Shown: positions 35,571 through 49,192 of the stretch, piece after piece | How the letters are laid out: every line of letters begins with the position of its first letter | Position numbering within the stretch: the stretch's first letter is position 1 | NCBI GenBank assembly: GCA_039621445.1 | Contig: CP154955.1 | Location: forward strand, 41,424,426 to 41,488,425 | DNA: 64,000 nt | Reading direction: 5' to 3' | DNA from: Euglena gracilis | Lineage: Eukaryota > Euglenida > Euglenophyceae > Euglenales | Made by a program: the position numbers and the translations under genes | The notes under the pieces: model-generated | Seen by the model: the letters and a program-made list of their open reading frames with translations, nothing else | What the model was told of the DNA's origin: nothing | The model's database searches: none

Positions 35571-38500
35571 AAAAGGAATTCGCTTCCAAAACGGTTCGGC
35601 AACACAGGGGATTTTGTTATTTTGGGGCCCTGGAACAGTTGAGCAGCAAAACGAATTCGCTTCCAAAACGGTTCGGCAACACAGGGGATTTTGTTATTTT
35701 GGGGCCCTGGAACAGTTGAGCAGCAAAAGGAATTCGCTTCCAAAACGGTTCGGCAGAACAGGAGATTTTGTTATTTTGGGGCCCTGGGACAGTTGAGCAG
35801 CAAAAGGAATTCACTTCCAAAACGGTTCGGCAACACAGGGGATTTTGTTATTTTGGGGCCCTGGGACAGTTGAGCAGTAAAACGAATTCGCTTCCAAAAC
35901 GGTTCGGCAACACAGGGGATTTTGTTATTTTGGGGCCCTGGAACAGTTGAGCAGCAAAACGAATTCGCTTCCAAAACGGTTCGGCAACACAGGGGATTTC
36001 GTTATTTTGGGGCCCTGGGACAGTTGAGCAGTAAAACGAATTCGCTTCCAAAACGGTTCGGCAACACAGGGGATTTTGTTATTTTGGGGCCCTGGGACAG
36101 TTGAGCAGCAAAACGAATTCGCTTCCAAAACGGTTCGGCAACACAGGGGATTTTGTTATTTTGGGGCCCTGGGACAGTTGAGCAGTAAAACGAATTCGCT
36201 TCCAAAACGGTTCGGCAACACAGGGGATTTTGTTATTTTGGGGCCCTGGGACAGTTGAGCAGCAAAAGGAATTCGCTTCCAAAACGGTTCGGCAACACAG
36301 GGGATTTTGTTATTTTTGGGGCCCTGGAACAGTTGAGCAGCAAAAGGAATTCGCTTCCAAAACAGTTCGGCAACACAGGGGATTTTGTTATTTTGGGGCC
36401 CTGGAACAGTTGAGCAGCAAAACGAATTCGCTTCCAAAACGGTTCGGCAGCACAGGGGATTTCGTTATTTTGGGGCCCTGGGACAGTTGAGCAGTAAAAC
36501 GAATTCGCTTCCAAAACGGTTCGGCAGCACAGGGGATTTTGTTATTTTGGGGCCCTGGGACAGTTGAGCAGCAAAAGGAATTCGCTTCCAAAACGGTTCG
36601 GCAACACAGGGGATTTTGTTATTTTGGGGCCCTGGAACAGTTGAGCAGCAAAACGAATTCGCTTCCAAAACGGTTCGGCAGCACAGGGGATTTTGTTATT
36701 TTGGGGCCCTGGGACAGTTGAGCAGTAAAACGAATTCGCTTCCAAAACGGTTCGGCAGCACAGGGGATTTCGTTATTTTGGGGCCCTGGGACAGTTGAGC
36801 AGTAAAACGAATTCGCTTCCAAAACGGTTCGGCAACACAGGGGATTTTGTTATTTTGGGGCCCTGGAACAGTTGAGCAGCAAAACGAATTCGCTTCCAAA
36901 ACGGTTCGGCAGCACAGGGGATTTCGTTATTTTGGGGCCCTGGGACAGTTGAGCAGTAAAACGAATTCGCTTCCAAAACGGTTCGGCAGCACAGGGGATT
37001 TTGTTATTTTGGGGCCCGGGGACAGTTGAGCAGCAAAAGGAATTCGCTTCCAAAACGGTTCGGCAACACAGGGGATTTTGTTATTTTTGGGGCCCTGGAA
37101 CAGTTGAGCAGCAAAACGAATTCGCTTCCAAAACGGTTCGGCAACACAATGGATTTTGTTATTTTGGGGCCCTGGAACAGTTGAGCAGCAAAAAGAATTC
37201 GCTTCCAAAACGGTTCGGCAGAACAGGAGATTTTGTTATTTTGGGGCCCTGGGACAGTTGAGCAGCAAAAGGAATTCACTTCCAAAACGGTTCGGCAACA
37301 CAGGGGATTTTGTTATTTTGGGGCCCTGGGACAGTTGAGCAGCAAAACGAATTCGCTTCCAAAACGGTTCGGCAACACAGGGGATTTTGTTATTTTGGGG
37401 CCCTGGAACAGTTGAGCAGCAAAACGAATTCGCTTCCAAAACGGTTCGGCAGCACAGGGGATTTTGTTATTTTGGGGCCCTGGGACAGTTGAGCAGTAAA
37501 ACGAATTCGCTTCCAAAACGGTTCGGCAACACAGGGGATTTTGTTATTTTGGGGCCCTGGGACAGTTGAGCAGCAAAAGGAATTCGCTTCCAAAACGGTT
37601 CGGCAACACAGGGGATTTTGTTATTTTGGGGCCCTGGGACAGTTGAGCAGTAAAACGAATTCGCTTCCAAAACGGTTCGGCAACACAGGGGATTTTGTTA
37701 TTTTTGGGGCCCTGGAACAGTTGAGCAGCAAAAGGAATTCGCTTCCAAAACGGTTCGGCAACACAGGGGATTTTGTTATTTTGGGGCCCTGGAACAGTTG
37801 AGCAGCAAAACGAATTCGCTTCCAAAACGGTTCGGCAGCACAGGGGATTTCGTTATTTTGGGGCCCTGGGACAGTTGAGCAGTAAAACGAATTCGCTTCC
37901 AAAACGGTTCGGCAGCACAGGGGATTTTGTTATTTTGGGGCCCTGGGACAGTTGAGCAGTAAAACGAATTCGCTTCCAAAACGGTTCGGCAGCACAGGGG
38001 ATTTTGTTATTTTGGGGCCCTGGGACAGTTGAGCAGTAAAACGAATTCGCTTCCAAAACGGTTCGGCAACACAGGGGATTTTGTTATTTTGGGGCCCTGG
38101 AACAGTTGAGCAGCAAAACGAATTCGCTTCCAAAACGGTTCGGCAGCACAGGGGATTTCGTTATTTTGGGGCCCTGGGACAGTTGAGCAGTAAAACGAAT
38201 TCGCTTCCAAAACGGTTCGGCAGCACAGGGGATTTTGTTATTTTGGGGCCCGGGGACAGTTGAGCAGCAAAAGGAATTCGCTTCCAAAACGGTTCGGCAA
38301 CACAGGGGATTTTGTTATTTTGGGGCCCTGGAACAGTTGAGCAGCAAAACGAATTCGCTTCCAAAACGGTTCGGCAACACAGGGGATTTTGTTATTTTGG
38401 GGCCCTGGAACAGTTGAGCAGCAAAACGAATTCGCTTCCAAAACGGTTCGGCAGAACAGGAGATTTTGTTATTTTGGGGCCCTGGGACAGTTGAGCAGCA

Positions 38501-40893
38501 AAAGGAATTCACTTCCAAAACGGTTCGGCAACACAGGGGATTTTGTTATTTTGGGGCCCTGGGACAGTTGAGCAGCAAAACGAATTCGCTTCCAAAACGG
38601 TTCGGCAACACAGGGGATTTTGTTATTTTGGGGCCCTGGGACAGTTGAGCAGCAAAACGAATTCGCTTCCAAAACGGTTCGGCAGCACAGGGGATTTTGT
38701 TATTTTGGGGCCCTGGGACAGTTGAGCAGCAAAACGAATTCGCTTCCAAAACGGTTCGGCAACACAGGGGATTTTGTTATTTTGGGGCCCTGGGACAGTT
38801 GAGCAGCAAAAGGAATTCGCTTCCAAAACGGTTCGGCAACACAGGGGATTTTGTTATTTTGGGGCCCTGGGACAGTTGAGCAGTAAAACGAATTCGCTTC
38901 CAAAACGGTTCGGCAACACAGGGGATTTTGTTATTTTTGGGGCCCTGGAACAGTTGAGCAGCAAAAGGAATTCGCTTCCAAAACAGTTCGGCAACACAGG
39001 GGATTTTGTTATTTTGGGGCCCTGGAACAGTTGAGCAGCAAAACGAATTCGCTTCCAAAACGGTTCGGCAGCACAGGGGATTTCGTTATTTTGGGGCCCT
39101 GGGACAGTTGAGCAGTAAAACGAATTCGCTTCCAAAACGGTTCGGCAGCACAGGGGATTTTGTTATTTTGGGGCCCTGGGACAGTTGAGCAGCAAAAGGA
39201 ATTCGCTTCCAAAACGGTTCGGCAACACAGGGGATTTTGTTATTTTGGGGCCCTGGAACAGTTGAGCAGCAAAACGAATTCGCTTCCAAAACGGTTCGGC
39301 AGCACAGGGGATTTCGTTATTTTGGGGCCCTGGGACAGTTGAGCAGTAAAACGAATTCGCTTCCAAAACGGTTCGGCAACACAGGGGATTTTGTTATTTT
39401 GGGGCCCTGGAACAGTTGAGCAGCAAAACGAATTCGCTTCCAAAACGGTTCGGCAGCACAGGGGATTTCGTTATTTTGGGGCCCTGGGACAGTTGAGCAG
39501 TAAAACGAATTCGCTTCCAAAACGGTTCGGCAGCACAGGGGATTTTGTTATTTTGGGGCCCTGGGACAGTTGAGCAGCAAAAGGAATTCGCTTCCAAAAC
39601 GGTTCGGCAACACAGGGGATTTTGTTATTTTTGGGGCCCTGGAACAGTTGAGCAGCAAAACGAATTCGCTTCCAAAACGGTTCGGCAACACAATGGATTT
39701 TGTTATTTTGGGGCCCTGGAACAGTTGAGCAGCAAAAGGAATTCGCTTCCAAAACGGTTCGGCAGAACAGGAGATTTTGTTATTTTGGGGCCCTGGGACA
39801 GTTGAGCAGCAAAAGGAATTCGCTTCCAAAACGGTTCGGCAACACAGGGGATTTTGTTATTTTGGGGCCCTGGGACAGTTGAGCAGCAAAACGAATTCGC
39901 TTCCAAAACGGTTCGGCAACACAGGGGATTTTGTTATTCTGGGGCCCTGGAACAGTTGAGCAGCAAAACGAATTCGCTTCCAAAACGGTTCGGCAGCACA
40001 GGGGATTTTGTTATTTTGGGGCCCTGGGACAGTTGAGCAGTAAAACGAATTCGCTTCCAAAACGGTTCGGCAACACAGGGGATTTTGTTATTTTGGGGCC
40101 CTGGGACAGTTGAGCAGTAAAACGAATTCGCTTCCAAAACGGTTCGGCAGCACAGGGGATTTTGTTATTTTGGGGCCCTGGAACAGTTGAGCAGTAAAAC
40201 GAATTCGCTTCCAAAACGGTTCGGCAGCACAGTGGATTTTGTTATTTTGGGGCCCTGGAACAGTTGAGCAGCAAAACGAATTCGCTTCCAAAACGGTTCG
40301 GCAGCACAGGGGATTTTGTTATTTTGGGGCCCTGGGACAGTTGAGCAGCAAAAGGAATTCGCTTCCAAAACGGTTCGGCAGCACAGGGGATTTTGTTATT
40401 TTGGGGCCCTGGAACAGTTGAGCAGCAAAACGAATTCGCTTCCAAAACGGTTCGGCAACACAGGGGATTTTGTTATTTTGGGGCCCTGGGACAGTTGAGC
40501 AGCAAAACGAATTCGCTTCCAAAACGGTTCGGCAACACAGGGGATTTTGTTATTTTGGGGCCCTGGGACAGTTGAGCAGCAAAACGAATTCGTTTCCAAA
40601 ACGGTTCGGCAGCACAGGGGATTTTGTTATTTTGGGGCCCTGGAACAGTTGAGCAGCAAAACGAATTCGCTTCCAAAACGGTTCGGCAGAACAGGAGATT
40701 TTGTTATTTTGGGGCCCTGGGACAGTTGAGCAGCAAAAGGAATTCACTTCCAAAACGGTTCGGCAACACAGGGGATTTTGTTATTTTGGGGCCCTGGGAC
40801 AGTTGAGCAGCAAAACGAATTCGCTTCCAAAACGGTTCGGCAACACAGGGGATTTTGTTATTTTGGGGCCCTGGGACAGTTGAGCAACAAAAG
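35571..40893 (+). repeat. 77-bp satellite array, block 1 (about 69 units)
   Basis: The unit starts GGGGATTTTGTTATTTTGGG, continues GCCCTGGGACAGTTGAGCAG, CAAAACGAATTCGCTTCC and ends AAAACGGTTCGGCAACACA. The unit count is estimated from length. Units vary at a few positions: GGGAC/GGAAC, CAGCA/CAGTA, AACGAA/AAGGAA, CAACACAGG/CAGCACAGG/CAGAACAGG, TTCGC/TTCAC. 77 is not a multiple of 3, so each strand gives meaningless 60-93-codon ORFs. Some units have one extra T after TTATTT. Confidence 0.98.
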
Positions 40894-40924
40894 GGATGTT
40901 TATGGTGCGTTTTTCGCTGTTTGA

Positions 40925-41056
40925 AATATGTTCAACGAAATTTTAGGTGAAATAAGGGAAATCAGTATTGGAGGGGGGGGGCTTAAAAAGTCGGTGACCC
41001 CCCCTTTTGGTACATTAGAGTGGCTAGTCGGTCGACTAGTCGACCGACTAGCCAGT
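40925..41056 (+). repeat. Satellite block 1, right terminal inverted repeat
   Basis: Inverse of 35420-35545: GGGGCTTAAAAAGTCGGTGA, CCCCCCCTTTTGGTACATTA and GAGTGG, then the palindrome. It follows a unit variant GAGCAACAAAAGGGATG that ends every block. Confidence 0.88.
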
Positions 41057-41109
41057 TCCCCCCACCGACTAATCGGTCGACTAGCCAGTACCCCCCCCCC
41101 CACTGTACG

Positions 41110-41240
41110 TCGGGGCGCCGGTTGGCAGACCAAAACGGGGCTGGCGGGTCGAAAAACGCTCATTTTCGACTAGCGGACAACAGTCGACCGCTAGTCGGTT
41201 CACAAGGGGTACTGGGGACATGGGAGCCCTGGCTTCCAGT
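41110..41240. other. Rearranged junction between satellite blocks 1 and 2
   Basis: A truncated 170-bp unit breaks off after CGCTCATTTTCG at about 41168. Scrambled palindrome pieces follow (GACTAGCGGACAACAGTCGA), then partial satellite units. No left inverted repeat is present for block 2, unlike blocks 1 and 3. Confidence 0.7.
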
Positions 41241-44200
41241 CGGTTCGACAGGGGATTTTGTTATTTTGGGCCCTGGAAGCACGAATTCGCTTCCAAAAGG
41301 GGGGGGGTTCGGCAGCAGCACAGGGATTTTGTTATTTTGGGGCCAGTAAAACGAATTGACAGTTTTGAGCAGCAGCAAAAGGAATTCACTTCCAAAACGG
41401 TTCGGCAACACAGGGGATTTTGTTATTTTGGGGCCCTGGAACAGTTGAGCAGCAAAACGAATTCGCTTCCAAAACGGTTCGGCAACACAGGGGATTTTGT
41501 TATTTTGGGGCCCTGGAACAGTTGAGCAGCAAAAGGAATTCGCTTCCAAAACGGTTCGGCAGAACAGGAGATTTTGTTATTTTGGGGCCCTGGGACAGTT
41601 GAGCAGCAAAAGGAATTCGCTTCCAAAACGGTTCGGCAACACAGGGGATTTTGTTATTTTGGGGCCCTGGGACAGTTGAGCAGCAAAACGAATTCGCTTC
41701 CAAAACGGTTCGGCAACACAGGGGATTTTGTTATTTTGGGGCCCTGGAACAGTTGAGCAGCAAAACGAATTCGCTTCCAAAACGGTTCGGCAACACAGGG
41801 GATTTTGTTATTTTGGGGCCCTGGGACAGTTGAGCAGCAAAACGAATTCGCTTCCAAAACGGTTCGGCAACACAGGGGATTTTGTTATTTTGGGGCCCTG
41901 GGACAGTTGAGCAGCAAAACGAATTCGCTTCCAAAACGGTTCGGCAGCACAGGGGATTTTGTTATTTTGGGGCCCTGGGACAGTTGAGCAGTAAAACGAA
42001 TTCGCTTCCAAAACGGTTCGGCAACACAGGGGATTTTGTTATTTTGGGGCCCTGGGACAGTTGAGCAGCAAAAGGAATTCGCTTCCAAAACGGTTCGGCA
42101 ACACAGGGGATTTTGTTATTTTGGGGCCCTGGAACAGTTGAGCAGCAAAAGGAATTCGCTTCCAAAACGGTTCGGCAACACAGGGGATTTTGTTATTTTG
42201 GGGCCCTGGGACAGTTGAGCAGCAAAACGAATTCGCTTCCAAAACGGTTCGGCAGCACAGGGGATTTTGTTATTTTGGGGTCCTGGTACAGTTGAGCAGG
42301 ACAACGAATTCGCTTCCAAAACGGTTCGGCAGCACAGGGGATTTTGTTATTTTGGGGCCCTGGGACAGTTGAGCAGCAAAAGGAATTCGCTTCCAAAACG
42401 GTTCGGCAACACAGGGGATTTTGTTATTTTGGGGCCCTGGAACAGTTGAGCAGCAAAACGAATTCGCTTCCAAAACGGTTCGGCAGCACAGGGGATTTCG
42501 TTATTTTGGGGCCCTGGGACAGTTGAGCAGTAAAACGAATTCGCTTCCAAAACGGTTCGGCAACACAGGGGATTTTGTTATTTTGGGGCCCTGGAACAGT
42601 TGAGCAGCAAAACGAATTCGCTTCCAAAACGGTTCGGCAGCACAGGGGATTTTGTTATTTTGGGGCCCTGGAACAGTTGAGCAGCAAAACGAATTCGCTT
42701 CCAAAACGGTTCGTCACAACAGGAGATTTTGTTATTTTGGGGCCCTGGGACAGTTGAGCAGCAAAAGGAATTCGCTTCCAAAACGGTTCGGCAACACAGG
42801 GGATTTTGTTATTTTGGGGCCCTGGGACAGTTGAGCAGCAAAACGAATTCGCTTCCAAAACGGTTCGGCAACACAGGGGATTTTGTTATTTTGGGGCCCT
42901 GGAACAGTTGAGCAGCAAAACGAATTCGCTTCCAAAACGGTTCGGCAGCACAGGGGATTTTGTTATTTTGGGGCCCTGGGACAGTTGAGCAGTAAAACGA
43001 ATTCGCTTCCAAAACGGTTCGGCAACACAGGGGATTTTGTTATTTTGGGGCCCTGGGACAGTTGAGCAGCAAAAGGAATTCGCTTCCAAAACGGTTCGGC
43101 AACACAGGGGATGCTGTTATTTTGGGGCCGTTGGACAGTTGAGCAGCAAAAGGAATTCACTTCCAAAACGGTTCGGCAACACAGGGGATTTTGTTATTTT
43201 GGGGCCCTGGAACAGTTGAGCAGCAAAACGAATTCGCTTCCAAAACGGTTCGGCAGCACAGGGGATTTCGTTATTTTGGGGCCCTGGGACAGTTGAGCAG
43301 TAAAACGAATTCGCTTCCAAAACGGTTCGGCAGCACAGGGGATTTTGTTATTTTGGGGCCCTGGGACAGTTGAGCAGCAAAAGGAATTCGCTTCCAAAAC
43401 GGTTCGGCAACACAGGGGATTTTGTTATTTTGGGGCCCTGGAACAGTTGAGCAGCAAAACGAATTCGCTTCCAAAACGGTTCGGCAGCACAGGGGATTTT
43501 GTTATTTTGGGGCCCTGGGACAGTTGAGCAGTAAAACGAATTCGCTTCCAAAACGGTTCGGCAACACAGGGGATTTTGTTATTTTGGGGCCCTGGGACAG
43601 TTGAGCAGCAAAACGAATTCGCTTCCAAAACGGTTCGGCAACACAGGGGATTTTGTTATTTTGGGGCCCTGGGACAGTTGAGCAGCAAAACGAATTCGCT
43701 TCCAAAACGGTTCGGCAGCACAGGGGATTTTGTTATTTTGGGGCCCTGGGACAGTTGAGCAGCAAAACGAATTCGCTTCCAAAACGGTTCGGCAACACAG
43801 GGGATTTTGTTATTTTGGGGCCCTGGGACAGTTGAGCAGCAAAACGAATTCGCTTCCAAAACGGTTCGGCAGCACAGGGGATTTTGTTATTTTGGGGCCC
43901 TGGGACAGTTGAGCAGTAAAACGAATTCGCTTCCAAAACGGTTCGGCAACACAGGGGATTTTGTTATTTTGGGGCCCTAGACGAGTTGAGCAGCAATAAG
44001 AATTCGCTTCCAAAACGGTTCGGCAACACAGGGGATTTTGTTATTTTGGGGCCCTGGAACAGTTGAGCAGCAAAACGAATTCGCTTCCAAAACGGTTCGG
44101 CAGCACAGGGGATTTTGTTATTTTGGGGCCCTGGGACAGTTGAGCAGTAAAACGAATTCGCTTCCAAAACGGTTCGGCAACACAGGGGATTTTGTTATTT

Positions 44201-47200
44201 TGGGGCCCTGGGACAGTTGAGCAGCAAAAGGAATTCGCTTCCAAAACGGTTCGGCAACACAGGGGATTTTGTTATTTTGGGGCCCTGGAACAGTTGAGCA
44301 GCAAAACGAATTCGCTTCCAAAACGGTTCGGCAGCACAGGGGATTTTGTTATTTTGGGGCCCTGGGACAGTTGAGCAGAAAACCGAATTCGCTTCCAACA
44401 CGGTTCGGTAGCACAGTGGATTTTGTTATTTTGGGGCCCTGGGACAGTTGAGCAGCAAAAGGAATTCGCTTCCAAAACGGTTCGGCAACACAGGGGATTT
44501 TGTTATTTTGGGGCCCTGGGACAGTTGAGCAGCAAAAAGAATTCGCTTCCAAAACGGTTCGGCAGCACAGGGGATTTTGTTATTTTGGGGCCCTGGGACA
44601 GTTGAGCAGCAAAACGAATTCGCTTCCAAAACGGTTCGGCAACACAGGGGATTTTGTTATTTTGGGGCCCTGGGACAGTTGAGCAGCAAAACGAATTCGC
44701 TTCCAAAACGGTTCGGCAGCACAGGGGATTTTGTTATTTTGGGGCCCTGGGACAGTTGAGCAGCAAAACGAATTCGCTTCCAAAACGGTTCGGCAGAACA
44801 GGAGATTTTGTTATTTTGGGGCCCTGGGACAGTTGAGCAGCAAAAGGAATTCGCTTCCAAAACGGTTCGGCAACACAGGGGATTTTGTTATTTTGGGGCC
44901 CTGGGACAGTTGAGCAGCAAAACGAATTCGCTTCCAAAACGGTTCGGCAACACAGGGGATTTTGTTATTTTGGGGCCCTGGAACAGTTGAGCAGCAAAAC
45001 GAATTCGCTTCCAAAACGGTTCGGCAGCACAGGGGATTTTGTTATTTTGGGGCCCTGGGACAGTTGAGCAGCAAAACGAATTCGCTTCCAAAACGGTTCG
45101 GCAACACAGGGGATTTTGTTATTTTGGGGCCCTGGGACAGTTGAGCAGCAAAAGGAATTCGCTTCCAAAACGGTTCGGCAACACAGGGGATTTTGTTATT
45201 TTTGGGGCCCTGGAACAGTTGAGCAGCAAAAGGAATTCGCTTCCAAAACGGTTCGGCAACACAGGGGATTTTGTTATTTTGGGGCCCTGGGACAGTTGAG
45301 CAGAAAACGGAATTCGCTTCCAAAACGGTTCGGCAGCACAGGGGATTTTGTTATTTTGGGGCCCTGGGACAGTTGAGCAGCAAAACGAATTCGCTTCCAA
45401 AACGGTTCGGCAGCACAGGGGATTTTGTTATTTTGGGGCCCTGGGACAGTTGAGCAGCAAAAGGAATTCGCTTCCAAAACGGTTCGGCAACACAGGGGAT
45501 TTTGTTATTTTGGGGCCCTGGGACAGTTGAGCAGCAAAACGAATTCGCTTCCAAAACGGTTCGGCAGCACAGGGGATTTTGTTATTTTGGGGCCCTGGGA
45601 CAGTTGAGCAGCAAAACGAATTCGCTTCCAAAACGGTTCGGCAACACAGGGGATTTTGTTATTTTGGGGCCCTGGGACAGTTGAGCAGCAAAACGAATTC
45701 GCTTCCAAAACGGTTCGGCAACACAGGGGATTTTGTTATTTTGGGGCCCTGGAACAGTTGAGCAGCAAAACGAATTCGCTTCCAAAACGGTTCGGCAGCA
45801 CAGGGGATTTTGTTATTTTGGGGCCCTGGGACAGTTGAGCAGAAAAACGAATTCGCTTCCAAAACGGTTCGGCAACACAGGGGATTTTGTTATTTTGGGG
45901 CCCTGGGACAGTTGAGCAGCAAAAGGAATTCGCTTCCAAAACGGTTCGGCATCAAAGGGGATTTTGTTATTTTGGGGCCCTGGGGCAGTTGAGCAGAAAA
46001 ACGAATTCGCTTCCAAAACGGTTCGGCAACACAGGGGATTTTGTTATTTTGGGGCCCTGGAACAGTTGAGCAGCAAAAGGAATTCGCTTCCAAAACGGTT
46101 CGGCAACACAGGGGATTTTGTTATTTTGGGGCCCTGGGACAGTTGAGCAGCAAAACGAATTCGCTTCCAAAACGGTTCGGCAGCACAGGGGATTTCGTTA
46201 TTTTGGGGCCCTGGGACAGTTGAGCAGCAAAACGAATTCGCTTCCAAAACGGTTCGGCAGCACAGGGGATTTTGTTATTTTGGGGCCCTGGGACAGTTGA
46301 GCAGCAAAAGGAATTCGCTTCCAAAACGGTTCGGCAACACAGGGGATTTTGTTATTTTGGGGCCCTGGAACAGTTGAGCAGCAAAACGAATTCGCTTCCA
46401 AAACGGTTCGGCAGCACAGGGGATTTTGTTATTTTGGGGCCCTGGGACAGTTGAGCAGCAAAACGAATTCGCTTCCAAAACGGTTCGGCAACACAGGGGA
46501 TTTTGTTATTTTGGGGCCCTGGAACAGTTGAGCAGCAAAACGAATTCGCTTCCAAAACGGTTCGGCAGCACAGGGGATTTTGTTATTTTGGGGCCCTGGG
46601 ACAGTTGAGCAGCAAAACGAATTCGCTTCCAAAACGGTTCGGCAGCACAGGGGATTTTGTTATTTTGGGGCCCTGGGACAGTTGAGCAGTAAAACGAATT
46701 CGCTTCCAAAACGGTTCGGCAGCACAGGGATTTTGTTATTTTGGGGCCCTGGGACAGTTGAGCAGTAAAAGGAATTCACCTCCAAAAACGGTTCGGCAAC
46801 ACAGGGGATTTTGTTATTTTGGGGCCCTGGAACAGTTGAGCAGCAAAACGAATTCGCTTCCAAAACGGTTCGGCAACACAATGGATTTTGTTATTTTGGG
46901 GCCCTGGAACAGTTGAGCAGCAAAAGGAATTCGCTTCCAAAACGGTTCGGCAGAACAGGAGATTTTGTTATTTTGGGGCCCTGGGACAGTTGAGCAGCAA
47001 AAGGAATTCACTTCCAAAACGGTTCGGCAACACAGGGGATTTTGTTATTTTGGGGCCCTGGGACAGTTGAGCAGCAAAACGAATTCGCTTCCAAAACGGT
47101 TCGGCAACACAGGGGATTTTGTTATTTTGGATCCTTGTACAGTTGAGCAGCAAAACGAATTCGCTTCCAAAACGGTTCGGCAGCACAGGGGATTTTGTTA

Positions 47201-48075
47201 TTTTGGGGCCCTGGGACAGTTGAGCAGCAAAACGAATTCGCTTCCAAAACGGTTCGGCAACACAGGGGATTTTGTTATTTTGGGGCCCTGGGACAGTTGA
47301 GCAGCAAAAGGAATTCGCTTCCAAAACGGTTCGGCAGCACAGGGGATTTTGTTATTTTGGGGCCCTGGAACAGTTGAGCAGCAAAACGAATTCGCTTCCA
47401 AAACGGTTCGGCAGCACAGGGGATTTTGTTATTTTGGGGCCCTGGAACAGTTGAGCAGCAAAACGAATTCGCTTCCAAAACGGTTCGGCAGCACAGGGGA
47501 TTTTGTTATTTTGGGGCCCTGGGACAGTTGAGCAGCAAAAGGAATTCGCTTCCAAAACGGTTCGGCAGCACAGGGGATTTTGTTATTTTGGGGCCCTGGG
47601 ACAGTTGAGCAGCAAAACGAATTCGCTTCCAAAACGGTTCGGCAACACAGGGGATTTTGTTATTTTGGGGCCCTGGGACAGTTGAGCAGCAAAACGAATT
47701 CGCTTCCAAAACGGTTCGGCAACACAGGGGATTTTGTTATTTTGGGGCCCTGGGACAGTTGAGCAGCAAAACGAATTCGCTTCCAAAACGGTTCGGCAGC
47801 ACAGGGGATTTTGTTATTTTGGGGCCCTGGAACAGTTGAGCAGCAAAACGAATTCGCTTCCAAAACGGTTCGGCAGCACAGGGGATTTTGTTATTTTGGG
47901 GCCCTGGGACAGTTGAGCAGCAAAAGGAATTCGCTTCCAAAACGGTTCGGAACAACAGGGGATTTTGTTATTTTGGGGCCCTGGAACAGTTGAGCAGCAA
48001 AACGAATTCGCTTCCAAAACGGTTCGGCAACACAGGGGATTTTGTTATTTTGGGGCCCTGGGACAGTTGAGCAAC
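41241..48075 (+). repeat. 77-bp satellite array, block 2 (about 88 units)
   Basis: The first two to three units are degenerate (G9 insertion at about 41300, missing segments); from about 41380 the 77-bp periodicity is regular. Scattered divergent units occur, for example at 42280-42310, 43110-43135, 44380-44415 and 47130-47140. It ends with the same GAGCAACAAAAGGGATG unit. Confidence 0.97.
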
Positions 48076-48103
48076 AAAAGGGATGTTTATTCGTTTTTCG
48101 CTG

Positions 48104-48236
48104 TTTGAAAATGTTCAACGAAATTTTAGGTGAAATAAGGGAAATCAGTATTGGAGGGGGGGGGCTTAAAAAGTCGGTGACCCCCCCTGGTACATTAGAG
48201 TGGCTAGTCGGTCGACTAGTCGACCGACTAGCCAGT
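48104..48236 (+). repeat. Satellite block 2, right terminal inverted repeat
   Basis: Same sequence and orientation as 40925-41056 and 53612-53745, with small deletions. Confidence 0.85.
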
Positions 48237-48289
48237 TCCCCCAAGACTAATCGGTTCGACTAGCCAGTACTGTACGTCGGGGCGCCGGT

Positions 48290-48605
48290 TGGCAGACCAA
48301 AACGGGGCTTCCAAAACGGTTCGGCTCAAACAGATTTTCCGGGTGCGGGAGGCCAAAAACATCGTTTCGGGCAAAAAATTTTTTTCGATTTTTTTCGACT
48401 TTTTGACCCGGCTTTGACCCAAAATCAATGGGTTGGCGGCCCAAAACGGAGTGATTGGCGGGTCGAAAAAACGGCGCTCATTTTCGGCTCAAAACAGTTT
48501 TTTTGGGTCCGGGAGGCCAAAAAAACGGTTCGGGCCAAAAATTTTTGATTTTTTTCGACTTTTTTGACCCGGGTTTGGCCCGAAGTCAATGGGTTGGCGG
48601 GGCCC
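48290..48605 (+). repeat. ~170-bp direct repeat, 2 copies (between blocks 2 and 3)
   Basis: Two copies of the unit described at 34928-35260, somewhat degraded. A fragment reading CTTCCAAAACGGTTCGGC, from the 77-bp satellite, sits inside the first copy at about 48308, suggesting conversion or a patchy copying event. Confidence 0.8.
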
Positions 48606-48619
48606 CAATCATTAGAGTG

Positions 48620-48885
48620 GAGGAACTGGCTAGTCGACCGACTAGTCGGTCGACTGGCTAGGCGACCGACGAGTCGGTCGACTAGCCAGTACCCATACCG
48701 ACTAGTCGACCGACTAGTCCGTGGACTAGTCGTTACAAGGGGGGGGGGGACTGGCTATGGGAGCATGGCTAGTCGGTCGACTAGTCGACCGACTAGCACT
48801 CTAATGTACCAAAAGGGGGGGGTCACCGATCTTTTAAGCCCCCCCCCCCTACTTTGATTTTGGGACCTACAATTTCAAAGAAAAC
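48620..48885 (+). repeat. Palindrome cluster and left terminal inverted repeat of block 3
   Basis: Palindromes at 48625-48800, then CACTCTAATGTACCAAAAGG, the G run, TCACCGATCTTTTAAGCCCC and GACCTACAATTTCAAAG. Inverse of 53612-53745. Confidence 0.85.
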
Positions 48886-49123
48886 AGTTGAGCAGCAAAA
48901 ACGAATTCGCTTCCAAAACGGTTCGGCAACACAGGGGATTTTGTTATTTTGGGGCCCTGGGACAGTTGAGCAGCAAAACGAATTCGCTTCCAAAACGGTT
49001 CGGCAACACAGGGGTTTTGTTATTTTGGGGCCCTGGAACAGTTGAGCAGCAAAAGGAATTCGCTTCCAAAACGGTTCGGCAGCACAGGAGATTTTGTTAT
49101 TTTGGGGCCCTGGGACAGTTGAG

Positions 49124-49192
<69 letters not shown>
